Part shown: positions 23,099 through 32,298 of the stretch, in pieces
Layout: each line of letters begins with the position of its first letter
Numbering within the stretch: position 1 is the first letter of the stretch
NCBI GenBank assembly: GCA_903929885.1
Contig: CAIYWI010000060.1
Coordinates: 1-64,000, forward strand
Reading direction: 5' to 3'
Length of the DNA: 64,000 nt
From: an uncultured Phycisphaerales bacterium
GTDB lineage: Bacteria > Planctomycetota > Phycisphaerae > Phycisphaerales > UBA1924
Translations under genes and position numbers: made by a program
Notes under the pieces: generated by a model
What the model was told of the DNA's origin: nothing
What the model saw: the letters and a program-made list of their open reading frames with translations, nothing else
Databases searched by the model: none

Positions 23099-23141
23099 TG
23101 CGGTCGATCCGGGTCATCGAGCACCCTCCGAGAAACTCGCC

Positions 23142-24527
23142 ATGAAGAAGATGCCAATCCACGTCAAGATCGTCATCAGTCTCGCGCTGGGCGTGCTGGT
23201 GGGCGTGCTGCTCAACCGCTTCTGGACGCCGGAGGTGTGGGCCTCGCTGGGCGTGAACGACAAGGCGGCCTTCCTGGCCTCGGGCGCGGCTGATGGCAAC
23301 CAGCCCACGTGGGGGGCGCACGCGGCGAAGTTCGCCATCGACGCCAACCGCTTCATCGGGCGGTTGTTCATCCGCTGCCTGCAGTTCATCGCGGTGCCCA
23401 TCGTGCTCTTCTCGCTGATCGCGGGGGCGGCGAGTCTGGGTGACGTGCGGAAATTGGGGCGCATCGGCGGGAAGACACTGGTGACGTTCATGGTCACCAC
23501 GGCCATCGCGATCGTGGTGGGCATCGGCCTGGCGCAAGCGTTGAAGCCCGGCAGCTACGTGGGCGAGGAATCCAAGGCCCGGCTGATGAGCCAGTACGCG
23601 GCCGAGGCGGGGAAGAAGGCGAGCGAAGGGCAGGAGCGTGCCAAGTCGATGACGGCCTGGGACCAGCTTCTCGACACGGTGCCGAGCAACCCGATGGCGG
23701 CGTTGGCGACGGGGCAGATGATCCAAGTGGTGACGTTCGCCCTGGTGCTCGGCGCGGCGTTGACGGTGATCCCCCGCCACCGGTCCAAGCCGGTGATCGA
23801 CGTATGCGAGGCGCTGACGGAGGCGATCACGGCGATCGTGCAGGCGGTCATGTCCATCGCCCCGTACGCGGTGTTCACGCTGATCTGCCCGATCATCGCC
23901 ACGACCGGCATCGACGTGCTGGGCGCGCTGGGCGTGTACGCGGGCACGGTGGTCGTCGGATTGGCCCTGATCAACTTCGGTCTCTACCCGCTCATGCTCC
24001 GGCTTTTCACGCCGTCGAGCAACCGGATCGGATTCACTCGCTTCTTCCGGGCGATGGGCCCGGCCCAGATGCTCGCCTTCTCGAGTTCGAGCTCCAACGC
24101 GACGCTCGCGGTCAACATGGAATGCTCGAAGCGGCTCGGCGTGCCCGACGACATCGTGAGTTTCGTGCTGCCGCTGGGCGCGACGATCAACATGAACGGC
24201 ACGGCGCTCTACCAGGCCGTGGTGGCCGTCTTCCTCGCGCAGCTGTACGGCATCCCGCTGACGCTGGGCGACCAGGCCATGATCGTGCTGACGGCCACGC
24301 TGGTCTCGATCGGCTCGGCGGGCGTGCCGGGGGCGAGCGTGGTGCTGATGGTGGTGGTGCTTCAGAGCATCAACGTGCCCGCGGAGGGCATCTCGGTGAT
24401 CCTGGGGCTCGACCGCATCCTCGACATGTGCCGCACGGTGGTCAATACCGGTGGCGACGCGATGACGGCGGCCGTGGTCGCATCGAGCGAAGGGACGCTG
24501 CGGAAGGAAGAAGAATCGGCCGCCTGA
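23142..24527 (+). CDS. Dicarboxylate/amino acid:cation symporter (DAACS family)
   Basis: 461 residues, membrane protein of the GltP/DctA fold: sodium- or proton-driven uptake of glutamate, aspartate or C4 dicarboxylates. Motifs seen: the serine-rich re-entrant loop AFSSSSSNATLAVNM, the cation-binding GATINMNGTALYQ, the second loop SIGSAGVPGASVV and the substrate-binding helix RTVVNTGGDAMTAAVVA. An insert of about 70 residues after the second/third helix (GKKASEGQERAKSMTAWDQL) is larger than in E. coli GltP. ATG 23142 gives the first membrane helix (KIVISLALGVLVGVLL). Confidence 0.9.
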   Translation: MKKMPIHVKIVISLALGVLVGVLLNRFWTPEVWASLGVNDKAAFLASGAADGNQPTWGAHAAKFAIDANRFIGRLFIRCLQFIAVPIVLFSLIAGAASLGDVRKLGRIGGKTLVTFMVTTAIAIVVGIGLAQALKPGSYVGEESKARLMSQYAAEAGKKASEGQERAKSMTAWDQLLDTVPSNPMAALATGQMIQVVTFALVLGAALTVIPRHRSKPVIDVCEALTEAITAIVQAVMSIAPYAVFTLICPIIATTGIDVLGALGVYAGTVVVGLALINFGLYPLMLRLFTPSSNRIGFTRFFRAMGPAQMLAFSSSSSNATLAVNMECSKRLGVPDDIVSFVLPLGATINMNGTALYQAVVAVFLAQLYGIPLTLGDQAMIVLTATLVSIGSAGVPGASVVLMVVVLQSINVPAEGISVILGLDRILDMCRTVVNTGGDAMTAAVVASSEGTLRKEEESAA

Positions 24528-24554
24528 GACGCGACGGCCCCCTGCCGGCCGGCA

Positions 24555-26582
24555 TCACGCGGGGCACGGCCCCAGCACGAGCGCGGAGCGTGCGGGCAGG
24601 TAGACGTCGACATGACCGCCGCCCGCCGGGCCGGCGACGACGGGCCATGTCTGATCGCCGGCCACGGCGCCAAAGCCGTCGAACTCGGTCGCATCGGTGT
24701 TGAGAACGCACTTCATGCGGCCCGACGCGCTCCCCACCGGCACCCGGAACGCCACCTCGGAGCGCGTCGGGTGCCAGTTGAACAGGAACGCGAGCCCGCC
24801 CCGTCGGAAGGCGAGCAGCTTGTGATCCTCGTGCACGGCGAGCAGTTCGGCGCCGTGCGAGGCGAGCACCCGCCCGCCGGCGTCGAGCGCGAGCATCGCC
24901 CGGTCGAAGGCCAGCAGTCCGGCGTATCGCAGGTTGGCGTCGTCGGCGAGCGACCACTGGCGTCGGCAGTAGTGGAACGACCACCCGTTGCCCTCGCGGG
25001 GAAAGTCGATCCACTCCGGATGGCCGAACTCGTTGCCCATGAAGTTGAGATAGCCCTCGCCGCCCGCGGCGAAGGTGATCAGTCGGATCATCTTGTGCAG
25101 GGCGAGGCCGCGATCGATGACCGGATGGCGCCCGGCGCGGCTCATGTGCCAGTACATCTCCTTGTCCATCAGCCAGAAGGCGATGGTCTTGTCGCCCACG
25201 AGCGCCTGATCGTGGCTCTCGCAGTAGGCGATGTGCGCCTCCATGTGGCGGCGGTTGCACAGGGTGCGGAACATGTCCTCCATCCGCCACTCTTCGTCGC
25301 GCGTGGCCTTGAGCGTCGCGATCCAGTGGTCGGGCAGGCCCATGGCCAGCCGATAGTCGAATCCGATGCCGCCCTCGGCGACGGGGCGGCAGAGCCCCAC
25401 CATGCCCGAGACGTCCTCGGCGATGGTGGTGCACTGCGGATCGACCTCGTGCGCCACGATGTTGGCCAACTGGAGATAGGTGACGGCATCCTCGTCGATG
25501 CCCCACCGCAGGTAATCGTCGTAGGAGGAGAAGCCCTGGCCCAGGCCGTGATGCAGGTACATCATGCTCGTCACGCCGTCGAAGCGGAAGCCGTCGAGGC
25601 GATACTCCTCGAGCCAGTAGCGGACGTTGCTGAGCAGGAATCGGGCGACCTCCCACGATCCGTAGTCGAAGAGCATGGAGTCCCAGGCGGGATGCTCGCC
25701 TCTCGCGCCGGCGTGGAAGTACTGGTGATCGGTGCCGTCGAACCCGCGGAGGCCCTCCACCGTGTTCTTCACGCTGTGGCTGTGCACGAGATCCATCACC
25801 ACGCGGAGGCCCAGGCCGTGCGCCTCGTCGACGAGCCGTCTCAGGTCGTCGGGCGTCCCGAACCGCGACGACACGGCGAAGAAGTTGCTCACGTGGTACC
25901 CGAAACTGGCGTAGTACGGGTGCTCCTGCACCGCCATCAGCTGGATGGTGTCGTACCCGCCCTCGGCGATGCGAGGGAGCACTCGCTCGCGAAAGTCGTC
26001 GAACGTCGCGACGCCCCCTCGCTCGAGGCACATGCCCACGTGCGCCTCGTAGATTCGCGGCGCCTTGGGCTTCGTCGGGCGGGCGTGGCGCCACGTGAAG
26101 GGCCGGTCGAGCAGCACGATGCCTCGAGCATTCGATCCGTCCGCGTCGAACTCGACGCGACGGATGTACGCGGGAATCCGATCCTGCACCCCTGCCGCCG
26201 ACCGCACGCGAACCTTGACGGCGGATCCCTCCACCGCGGCGGCGGCGTCGCGACCGAGGAAGACCGACCAGACGCCGTATCGGTCGACCGTCATGGGGTG
26301 CGAGCGTTCATCCCACCCGTTGAAGGCCCCCACCAGCGACATCGCCGCGGCATTCGGCGCCCACTCGCGGTACCAGACGCCATCGGCGCCGGCGTGCACC
26401 CCGCGATTGAACCCGTAACGGCGATGGCCGCTGGCGAAGTCCAGAAGCGTGCCCTCGGCCACCTCGATCTCGCGGAGCCGCTGCGAGAGGCGGCGGTAGC
26501 GGTGACGAAGACTGTCCTCGTAGGGCTTGAGCCACGGATCGTGTCGGACCAGGCCTGTGCCGTCGGGCTGGGCTTCGGGCAT
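24555..26582 (-). CDS. glgB: 1,4-alpha-glucan branching enzyme (GH13)
   Basis: 675 residues. Moves alpha-1,4 chains to alpha-1,6 branch points in glycogen. N-terminal CBM48 (GVWYREWAPNAAAMSLVGAF, residues 68-87), then the GH13 barrel with nucleophile Asp335 (DGFRFD, 330-335), general acid Glu389 (IAEDVSG) and the His457-Asp458 pair (ESHDQAL). FMGNEFGHPEW and the C-terminal beta domain follow. The order and spacing resemble the eukaryote-like GH13_8 subgroup (about 690 residues) more than the classic bacterial GlgB with its long N-terminus. Start ATG 26582, six bases downstream of a TACACT box; the open frame continues far upstream but without similarity. Confidence 0.92.
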   Translation of the reverse strand: MPEAQPDGTGLVRHDPWLKPYEDSLRHRYRRLSQRLREIEVAEGTLLDFASGHRRYGFNRGVHAGADGVWYREWAPNAAAMSLVGAFNGWDERSHPMTVDRYGVWSVFLGRDAAAAVEGSAVKVRVRSAAGVQDRIPAYIRRVEFDADGSNARGIVLLDRPFTWRHARPTKPKAPRIYEAHVGMCLERGGVATFDDFRERVLPRIAEGGYDTIQLMAVQEHPYYASFGYHVSNFFAVSSRFGTPDDLRRLVDEAHGLGLRVVMDLVHSHSVKNTVEGLRGFDGTDHQYFHAGARGEHPAWDSMLFDYGSWEVARFLLSNVRYWLEEYRLDGFRFDGVTSMMYLHHGLGQGFSSYDDYLRWGIDEDAVTYLQLANIVAHEVDPQCTTIAEDVSGMVGLCRPVAEGGIGFDYRLAMGLPDHWIATLKATRDEEWRMEDMFRTLCNRRHMEAHIAYCESHDQALVGDKTIAFWLMDKEMYWHMSRAGRHPVIDRGLALHKMIRLITFAAGGEGYLNFMGNEFGHPEWIDFPREGNGWSFHYCRRQWSLADDANLRYAGLLAFDRAMLALDAGGRVLASHGAELLAVHEDHKLLAFRRGGLAFLFNWHPTRSEVAFRVPVGSASGRMKCVLNTDATEFDGFGAVAGDQTWPVVAGPAGGGHVDVYLPARSALVLGPCPA

Positions 26583-26588
26583 GGCTCC

Positions 26589-26594
26589 AGTGTA
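26589..26594 (-). promoter_or_regulatory. -10 element of glgB (TACACT)
   Basis: On the minus strand TACACTGG ends 6 bases before the ATG at 26582. No ribosome binding site is possible in that gap. Confidence 0.45.
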
Positions 26595-26649
26595 GCGGCT
26601 CGGGCCCTCTCGCCCGCTGCGCCCGACGCGAACGCCGTCGACGAGCCCA

Positions 26650-26655
26650 TACCCT
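26650..26655 (+). promoter_or_regulatory. -10 element (TACCCT)
   Basis: TACCCTTG, 5 bases before the ATG at 26661. Together with the glgB box 56 bases away it makes this 78-bp gap a compact divergent promoter region. Confidence 0.45.
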
Positions 26656-26660
26656 TGGAC

Positions 26661-28976
26661 ATGCGACGGGCGGCGTTCATCCTGGCGATCGCATCGACCG
26701 CCTTGGCCGGCCCCGTCGTCGAACCATCGCCCCATTCGGGTCCGCCCCTGCCGTCGGCCGTCGCCGCCGCCTCGCTCGCGGGCTGGACCGCCGTGGCCAA
26801 CACTCGCGCCGATGCGGTGGAGCTCCGGGACGCGTCCGGGGCGCTTCGACGCACGATCGCCCGAGGCGACCTCGCGACGCTGCTGCCGTGGATGAACTTC
26901 AACACCGATGCCGACGGGCCGTGCCTCGCGGCCTTCAGCGATTCGGGCCGCCTGCTCTTCATCGGCGTCTGCGACACCAACTCGGCGCCTGACGGGCAAC
27001 CCGCCGACGCCGTCCTCCGCTACGACACGTACCTCGACCAGCTCGCCGTGTTTCATCGCGTCGAACTCGGCGGCTTCAACACCAGCCCTCGCCCCGCGGC
27101 CGTCCATTTCAAGGGGCGGCTGCACCTTGCCCACGGGACGACGATCACGACCCTGCTCGCCCGCATGAACGACGCCGTCGGCGTGATCGCGGGCGCCGTG
27201 GCGTTCGGCACGGCGGCCAACACCACGTCGCTCGCGGTCGACCGGGCGGGGAACACGCTGTACGCGGCCTCGGGCACGTTGCTGGCGAGAGCTTCGCTCG
27301 GAGGCGTCTCGCTCTCCTTCGCCGCGGCGGGAACACTTCCTTCGAGCGTGCGGGCGCTTGCATGGTCGGATCACTTCGGCGGCACTGGGCACGGCGGGCT
27401 GTACGCGGCCTACGCGGTGCCATCGGGGGCGGCTCCCGACACGCCGCTCATCGGGTTCACTTCGCCCGCGATGGCTCGCGGCACCGCGGCCTTTGCGCCG
27501 GCGACGTACCTCCGCGGCGGCACCCCGCCGGCGGGACTTGCCGCCACGTGCGACGGGCGACTGCTCCTGTCGCTCGCATCGGGCGACTGCATCCAGATTC
27601 GCGACGACGCCGACACCCGACTCGACCCGGCATCCTGGCGAGCCGACGAGTACGAACAGGTGGTTCGGTTCGCCACCGGTCTGATCTCCCCCGATGGCGA
27701 GCCGCCGGGCTGGGTCATCGACGGGGACGTGACACCCGGCGCCACTCGATTTCATCCGGCGACGCCCGACGCAGCCGCGTGGACGATCATGCTGCTGCTG
27801 GTCGATCACGCCATCACGGGCGACGCCGACTCGCTCGAGATCGTGCGTTCAGTCCTCTCGCGATACGGGGGGCTTGCCGCCGACGGCATCCGACCCTCCC
27901 GCAACGCCGACGGGATCTACAGGCACTGGATCTCGCCTGCGACGGGAGGCGTCAAGGCCGGATGGGACCCGGAGTTCGCGACGATGAGCACCATGAAACT
28001 GGCGGCGGCGGCCGCGAGGGCGGCGCAGCATGCGCCCGGCGATCCGGTGATCCGCGCGGCGGCCCACGAGATCATCTGCGGTGTGTCCAACTGGGACGGC
28101 TACTTCGACTCGGCGGGTCGCATGTACCTCAAGGGGCTCGCGCAGGGCGGGCGCGACAGCGCATCGGCGAGTTCGGGATGGCATGAGGGCGTGATCTTCG
28201 CCGAGCAGGCCGGGGCCTACGGCTCGACGCTCGGGCCGGCCAACGCGGCCCACTGGCTCACGCGACCGGCCTGGCCGACGGGAACGCTGGTCACGGGTCG
28301 CGGGATCACGAGCAACGGGGTCGGCGTCGTCGGCGCGTCGTTCATCTCGCTCTATCCGCTGCTGCTCATCGATCGCTATCGAAGCGATGAGGCGTGGCGA
28401 ACGAATGTGCTCAACCTGCGGCTCAATCACGCGGCGTGGACGGACGACAACGGCCCCGGCACGTACACCGTCTTCTCCGCGGGCACCACCAAGCCCGCGT
28501 GGGGAAGCTATCGGGCCGATTCGCTGCTCGACCATCCGGGCGACATCAGCACGTTTCCTTCGCTGCTGGCCTTCGGCGCGCTCGGCACGCAGGCAATGCC
28601 CGAGATCGCGGGCGCCTATCACGCCTATCGACTTGGCGCGAGACAGATCTTCAAGGGCGGAGCATCGATCCTCTACCGACGCTCGAACGTCGACCCGGCT
28701 TATCGCCCGGACTCGGCGGGCATTCCCGATGTCGTGCTCGGCGGGCTGGGGCTCGCCGAACTGCTGCGCCCGGGCATCGTCGCCTCGACGCTGACGGGGC
28801 CGTATCCGTCATGCCTGTGCCCATCCGACTGGAACGGCGACGGAGGCGTCGATGGGGCCGACCTCACGGCCTTCTTCGGCGATTGGGAGGCGGGCGAGGC
28901 GGATCTCAACACCGACGGCGGCACCGACGGCACCGACATCGGCGTGTTCTTCGACTTCTGGGAAGGCGGCTGCTGA
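26661..28976 (+). CDS. Secreted glycoamylase-like protein with GC-type dockerin
   Basis: 771 residues. Signal peptide MRRAAFILAIASTALAGP. Residues about 30-370 look like a beta-propeller (repeated LRYDTY, LAVDRAGNTLYAASG, CDGRLLLSLASGD). Residues about 380-700 are helical and resemble the alpha/alpha-barrel glycoamylase family (PF10091; GH144-like): DGIYRHWISPATGG, STMKLAAAA, NWDGYFDSAGRMYLKG and a late LYPLLLIDRY. The C-terminus has two calcium-binding loops (DWNGDGGVDGADL and DLNTDGGTDGTDI), each followed by an aromatic helix (FFGDW, FFDFW), ending in GC: the GC-type dockerin of Phycisphaerales. Likely exported and tethered; glucan hydrolysis is inferred. Only the dockerin part is firm. Confidence 0.7.
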   Translation: MRRAAFILAIASTALAGPVVEPSPHSGPPLPSAVAAASLAGWTAVANTRADAVELRDASGALRRTIARGDLATLLPWMNFNTDADGPCLAAFSDSGRLLFIGVCDTNSAPDGQPADAVLRYDTYLDQLAVFHRVELGGFNTSPRPAAVHFKGRLHLAHGTTITTLLARMNDAVGVIAGAVAFGTAANTTSLAVDRAGNTLYAASGTLLARASLGGVSLSFAAAGTLPSSVRALAWSDHFGGTGHGGLYAAYAVPSGAAPDTPLIGFTSPAMARGTAAFAPATYLRGGTPPAGLAATCDGRLLLSLASGDCIQIRDDADTRLDPASWRADEYEQVVRFATGLISPDGEPPGWVIDGDVTPGATRFHPATPDAAAWTIMLLLVDHAITGDADSLEIVRSVLSRYGGLAADGIRPSRNADGIYRHWISPATGGVKAGWDPEFATMSTMKLAAAAARAAQHAPGDPVIRAAAHEIICGVSNWDGYFDSAGRMYLKGLAQGGRDSASASSGWHEGVIFAEQAGAYGSTLGPANAAHWLTRPAWPTGTLVTGRGITSNGVGVVGASFISLYPLLLIDRYRSDEAWRTNVLNLRLNHAAWTDDNGPGTYTVFSAGTTKPAWGSYRADSLLDHPGDISTFPSLLAFGALGTQAMPEIAGAYHAYRLGARQIFKGGASILYRRSNVDPAYRPDSAGIPDVVLGGLGLAELLRPGIVASTLTGPYPSCLCPSDWNGDGGVDGADLTAFFGDWEAGEADLNTDGGTDGTDIGVFFDFWEGGC

Positions 28977-29007
28977 GTCGAGGGATCGGGGCCCGCATCG
29001 GCTCCGC

Positions 29008-29013
29008 TACAGT
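29008..29013 (+). promoter_or_regulatory. -10 element (TACAGT)
   Basis: TACAGT ends 5 bases before the ATG at 29019. Confidence 0.4.
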
Positions 29014-29018
29014 GTTTC

Positions 29019-32000
29019 ATGACTCGGACGAACTGGCTTTCCCGAGCGGTCCTCGCCGTTGCGTCGGCCTCGCCATGCCTCGCGCAGGACCTGTTCGCGG
29101 ACTCGTTCGCCTCCGCGGGACGCTGGACCGTTCAGCCGTCCGACGGCGTGCGGGCGACGGCATCGCTCGACGGCCGCGGCGCGGACGAGGCAGGAGGAAG
29201 TCTCCGGGTCGACTACGAGTTCATCACCGGAGGGGGCCACTTCATCGTTCGAATCCCGCTGCTTCGAGAACTTCCGGCCAACTACGAGGTGTCGTTCCGG
29301 ATGCGAGGCGCCGGACTTGCGAACTCGCTCGAGTGCAAACTGGTCGACGGTTCGATCAACGGCGAGAAGGCCACTCCCGAAGGCGATGACGTCTGGTGGG
29401 TGAACACGCGCGACATGACATGGCCCGCGGCGTGGACGCGGATGGTCCATCGGCAGCGTCGCTTCACGTTCGCGTGGGGGCCAGGCGGGGGCGCAAAGCC
29501 GTTGACCCGACTGGGCGCCCTGGAGTTCGCGGTGGCCGCAGGCGAGGGAGGCAAGGGAACCATCTGGCTCGACGACGTGCGGCTCACGTCGCTGCCCGAG
29601 CCGACCGCGACCACCGCGACGCCGACGGGGAGCGCCTCCTCGAAGATGTGCGAGCTGCACGACCCGACGAATCTCTTCGATGACGACCCTCGCACGGCGT
29701 GGCAGTGCGAACCCAACGAGCCGGACCCGTGGTATCTCGTCGATCTCGGGGCCGTGCGGGAGTTCGGAGGGTTGGCCATCGAGTGGGAACGCGGCAACTG
29801 GCCGGAACGACTCGAGGTGCTGCTGTCGGACGACCAGCGGGCATGGACCTCCGTGGCCTCGTTCGAATCGCCGATCGACCGCGAGCGAACACTGGTGCCG
29901 CTCCGCGACGCGCAGGCGAGGTTCATCAAGCTGTCCTTCAAGGCGCGGCGACTCTCGGGGGCGGTGGGCATCCAGACGCTTGCCGTCAAGGAACCGTCCT
30001 TCGCCGACTCGCCCAACGCGATGCTTTCGGACTTCGCCGCGTCGCTTCCCCGCGGATCTTTCCCTCGCCCGTTCCTCGGAGAGCAGCTCGCCTGGACGGT
30101 GGCCGGCGCCCCGGGCGATGACCGGGAAATCCTGGTGAGCGAGGATGGTCAGGTCGAGCTGGTCAAGCAGCGATTCATGCTCGAACCGTTCGTCAGCATC
30201 GACGAGGGCGACGACTCGCGGCTGATCTCCTGGGATTCGTCGACCACGACCAGATCTCAGGCGGAGGGTTTCCTGCCGGCCTTCGCCGTCGTCCGCGACT
30301 CTCCCCCGATCACGCTCACGATGACCGCGATGGTCGCGGGTCTCGCGGGGGATTCGACGGCGTTGATCCGCCACGACATCGTCAACGCGAGCGACCGGCC
30401 CGTCCGGGGCGAGTTGCTGCTCGCGATCCGGCCGCTGCAGGTGCTCCCTCCGTGGCACGAACTGAACATCACGGGCGGAGTCGGACGCATCCACTCGCTC
30501 GAGCGAAAGGGACGAACGCTCGTGGTGGACGGCTCGCATCGAATCACGTTCCACGACGAGCCGGCCCGCATCGACCTGCGAACCTTCGTCGCCGGGCCCG
30601 CGGCTCCCTTGGCCGCCGGTCCCGGCCAGGGCCAGGCCGTGCGTGACGAGCGCGGCCTGGCGTCGGCCGTCGCGAGCATGAGCTTCGACCTGGCGCCCGG
30701 CGCATCGCGTTCGTGGTGGACGACGATGCCGCTGGTCGAACGTGCGCCTTCGGCACCTCCATCGAGGGTCGAAACGGAGAGCTCCGCCTCGATCGACGCG
30801 ATGGCGAAGTCGACGCTCGACTCGTGGCGCCACCTGCTGGGTCGCACTCGAATCGAGCTTCCGGGCGAGGCGAGCGAGTTGGTCCGCACGTGGCACGCCA
30901 CCACGGCGGCCGTGCTCATCAACCGCGACGGAGCCGCCATTCAGCCCGGGAGCCGCACCTACGAGCGTTCGTGGATTCGCGACGGGTTCCTGACTTCCGC
31001 CGCCATGCTTGAGGCGGGTTTTCCCGAGGTGGCCAAGGAGTTCATCGACTGGTATGGAGCGAGGCAGTACGAGTCGGGAAAGATCCCGTGCGTGGTCGAT
31101 CGCCGCGGGCCCGATCCGGTGAACGAGCACGACAGCACGGGACAGTACATCGCGGCGGTGATGAACTACGTTCGCTTCACGGGCGACGCCGATGCCTTGC
31201 GCGTCCACTTCCCTCGCATCCGCAAGGGCGTCGAGTACATGGACTCGCTCCGCGCAGCGAGGCTGACCGACGAGTTCTCGCCGGGAAGCGGTCGAACGCG
31301 GCAGGAGCGGGGCAAGCCCGCCGTGCCCGCGGAGGCCTTCCGCGGGTTGATGCCCGAGTCGATCAGCCACGAGGGGTATTCGGCCAAGCCGATGCACTCG
31401 TATTGGGACGACTTCTTCTCGCTCCGGGGCTACAAGGACGCGGTCGCCGCGGCCGAACTGGTCGGGCAGACCGAACTCTCGGCCACGTGGACGCGTGCGA
31501 GAGACGCCTTCGCTTCCGACCTGAGCGCGTCGATCGCGGCGGCGATGAGGGCCCACGGCATCGACTACGTCCCGGGCTGCGTCGAACTCGGCGACTTCGA
31601 CTCCACCTCGACGACCGTGGCGATCTGGCCCGTGCAGTGCACCGACCTGCTTCCACCGGGGTCGCTGGAACGCACCTTCGATCGCTTCCGGTCGGGATTC
31701 GAGGCACGCCGGCACGATCCGGCTTCGGGCGGCGAGGCATTCACGCCCTACGAACTTCGCCATGTCGGCTCGCTGGTGCGACTGGGCCGGCGCGAGTTCG
31801 CCCTCGAGGCGCTCGATTGGTACATGAAGCAGCAGCGACCTTCGGGCTGGCGGCAATGGCAGGAGGTGGTGTGGCGCGACGAGCGGGCTCCGAGGTTCGT
31901 CGGCGATTCGCCCCACACGTGGTGCGGCAGCGATTTCATGAACTCGTTCAGGTCGATGCTGCTGCACGAGCGGGATCGAGACAAGGCGCTGGTGCTGCTG

Positions 32001-32279
32001 GCGGGCGTGCCGCAGGCGTGGCTGGAAGGTCGTGGCCTTGGCTTCGACCTGCCGACGCACGGGGGCATCGTCACGGTGGCGGCCTCGGGTTCGGGCAAGC
32101 TCGTCAGGGTGGAGATCGCGAGCACGGCCCCGATCCCCGCGGGCGGGATCGTCGTGTCGGTGGCGGCCCCTGAAGGGCTCGCCAAGGCCTCGGTGAATGG
32201 CACCGGGACGCCGACGACGGCGGCCGGCGAAGTCGTCGTGAAGCAGATGCCGGCGACGGTGGTGATCGAGCGTCGCTGA
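29019..32279 (+). CDS. Secreted six-hairpin glycosidase with F5/8-type domain
   Basis: 1086 residues. Signal peptide up to about SASPCLAQ. Residues about 25-190 form a beta-sandwich (carbohydrate-binding type). About 205-325 match an F5/8 type C (discoidin) domain: NLFDDDPRTAWQC, PWYLVDLGAVREFGGLAIEW and RFIKLSF. A beta super-sandwich (350-590) precedes an alpha/alpha-barrel (about 600-1010) with TYERSWIRDGFLTSAAMLEAG and GKIPCVVDRRGPDPVNEHDS, the layout of GH15/amylo-1,6-glucosidase-like enzymes. A small beta domain ends it. The Glu/Asp acid-base cannot be assigned with certainty. Probably an alpha-glycan hydrolase acting outside the cell, alongside the neighbouring glucan genes. Confidence 0.7.
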   Translation: MTRTNWLSRAVLAVASASPCLAQDLFADSFASAGRWTVQPSDGVRATASLDGRGADEAGGSLRVDYEFITGGGHFIVRIPLLRELPANYEVSFRMRGAGLANSLECKLVDGSINGEKATPEGDDVWWVNTRDMTWPAAWTRMVHRQRRFTFAWGPGGGAKPLTRLGALEFAVAAGEGGKGTIWLDDVRLTSLPEPTATTATPTGSASSKMCELHDPTNLFDDDPRTAWQCEPNEPDPWYLVDLGAVREFGGLAIEWERGNWPERLEVLLSDDQRAWTSVASFESPIDRERTLVPLRDAQARFIKLSFKARRLSGAVGIQTLAVKEPSFADSPNAMLSDFAASLPRGSFPRPFLGEQLAWTVAGAPGDDREILVSEDGQVELVKQRFMLEPFVSIDEGDDSRLISWDSSTTTRSQAEGFLPAFAVVRDSPPITLTMTAMVAGLAGDSTALIRHDIVNASDRPVRGELLLAIRPLQVLPPWHELNITGGVGRIHSLERKGRTLVVDGSHRITFHDEPARIDLRTFVAGPAAPLAAGPGQGQAVRDERGLASAVASMSFDLAPGASRSWWTTMPLVERAPSAPPSRVETESSASIDAMAKSTLDSWRHLLGRTRIELPGEASELVRTWHATTAAVLINRDGAAIQPGSRTYERSWIRDGFLTSAAMLEAGFPEVAKEFIDWYGARQYESGKIPCVVDRRGPDPVNEHDSTGQYIAAVMNYVRFTGDADALRVHFPRIRKGVEYMDSLRAARLTDEFSPGSGRTRQERGKPAVPAEAFRGLMPESISHEGYSAKPMHSYWDDFFSLRGYKDAVAAAELVGQTELSATWTRARDAFASDLSASIAAAMRAHGIDYVPGCVELGDFDSTSTTVAIWPVQCTDLLPPGSLERTFDRFRSGFEARRHDPASGGEAFTPYELRHVGSLVRLGRREFALEALDWYMKQQRPSGWRQWQEVVWRDERAPRFVGDSPHTWCGSDFMNSFRSMLLHERDRDKALVLLAGVPQAWLEGRGLGFDLPTHGGIVTVAASGSGKLVRVEIASTAPIPAGGIVVSVAAPEGLAKASVNGTGTPTTAAGEVVVKQMPATVVIERR

Positions 32280-32298
32280 ACGGGCGTGGATCTTGGCG

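Noticed and set aside
24612..26660. Upstream extension of the glycoamylase-like frame across the whole of glgB
   Set aside because: The extension is antisense to a gene with intact GH13 motifs; a signal peptide and a -10 box place the real start at 26661.
26583..27809. Upstream extension of the glgB frame on the minus strand
   Set aside because: It runs antisense to the secreted protein gene and has no CBM48 or other similarity; GH13_8 enzymes begin near MPEAQPD.
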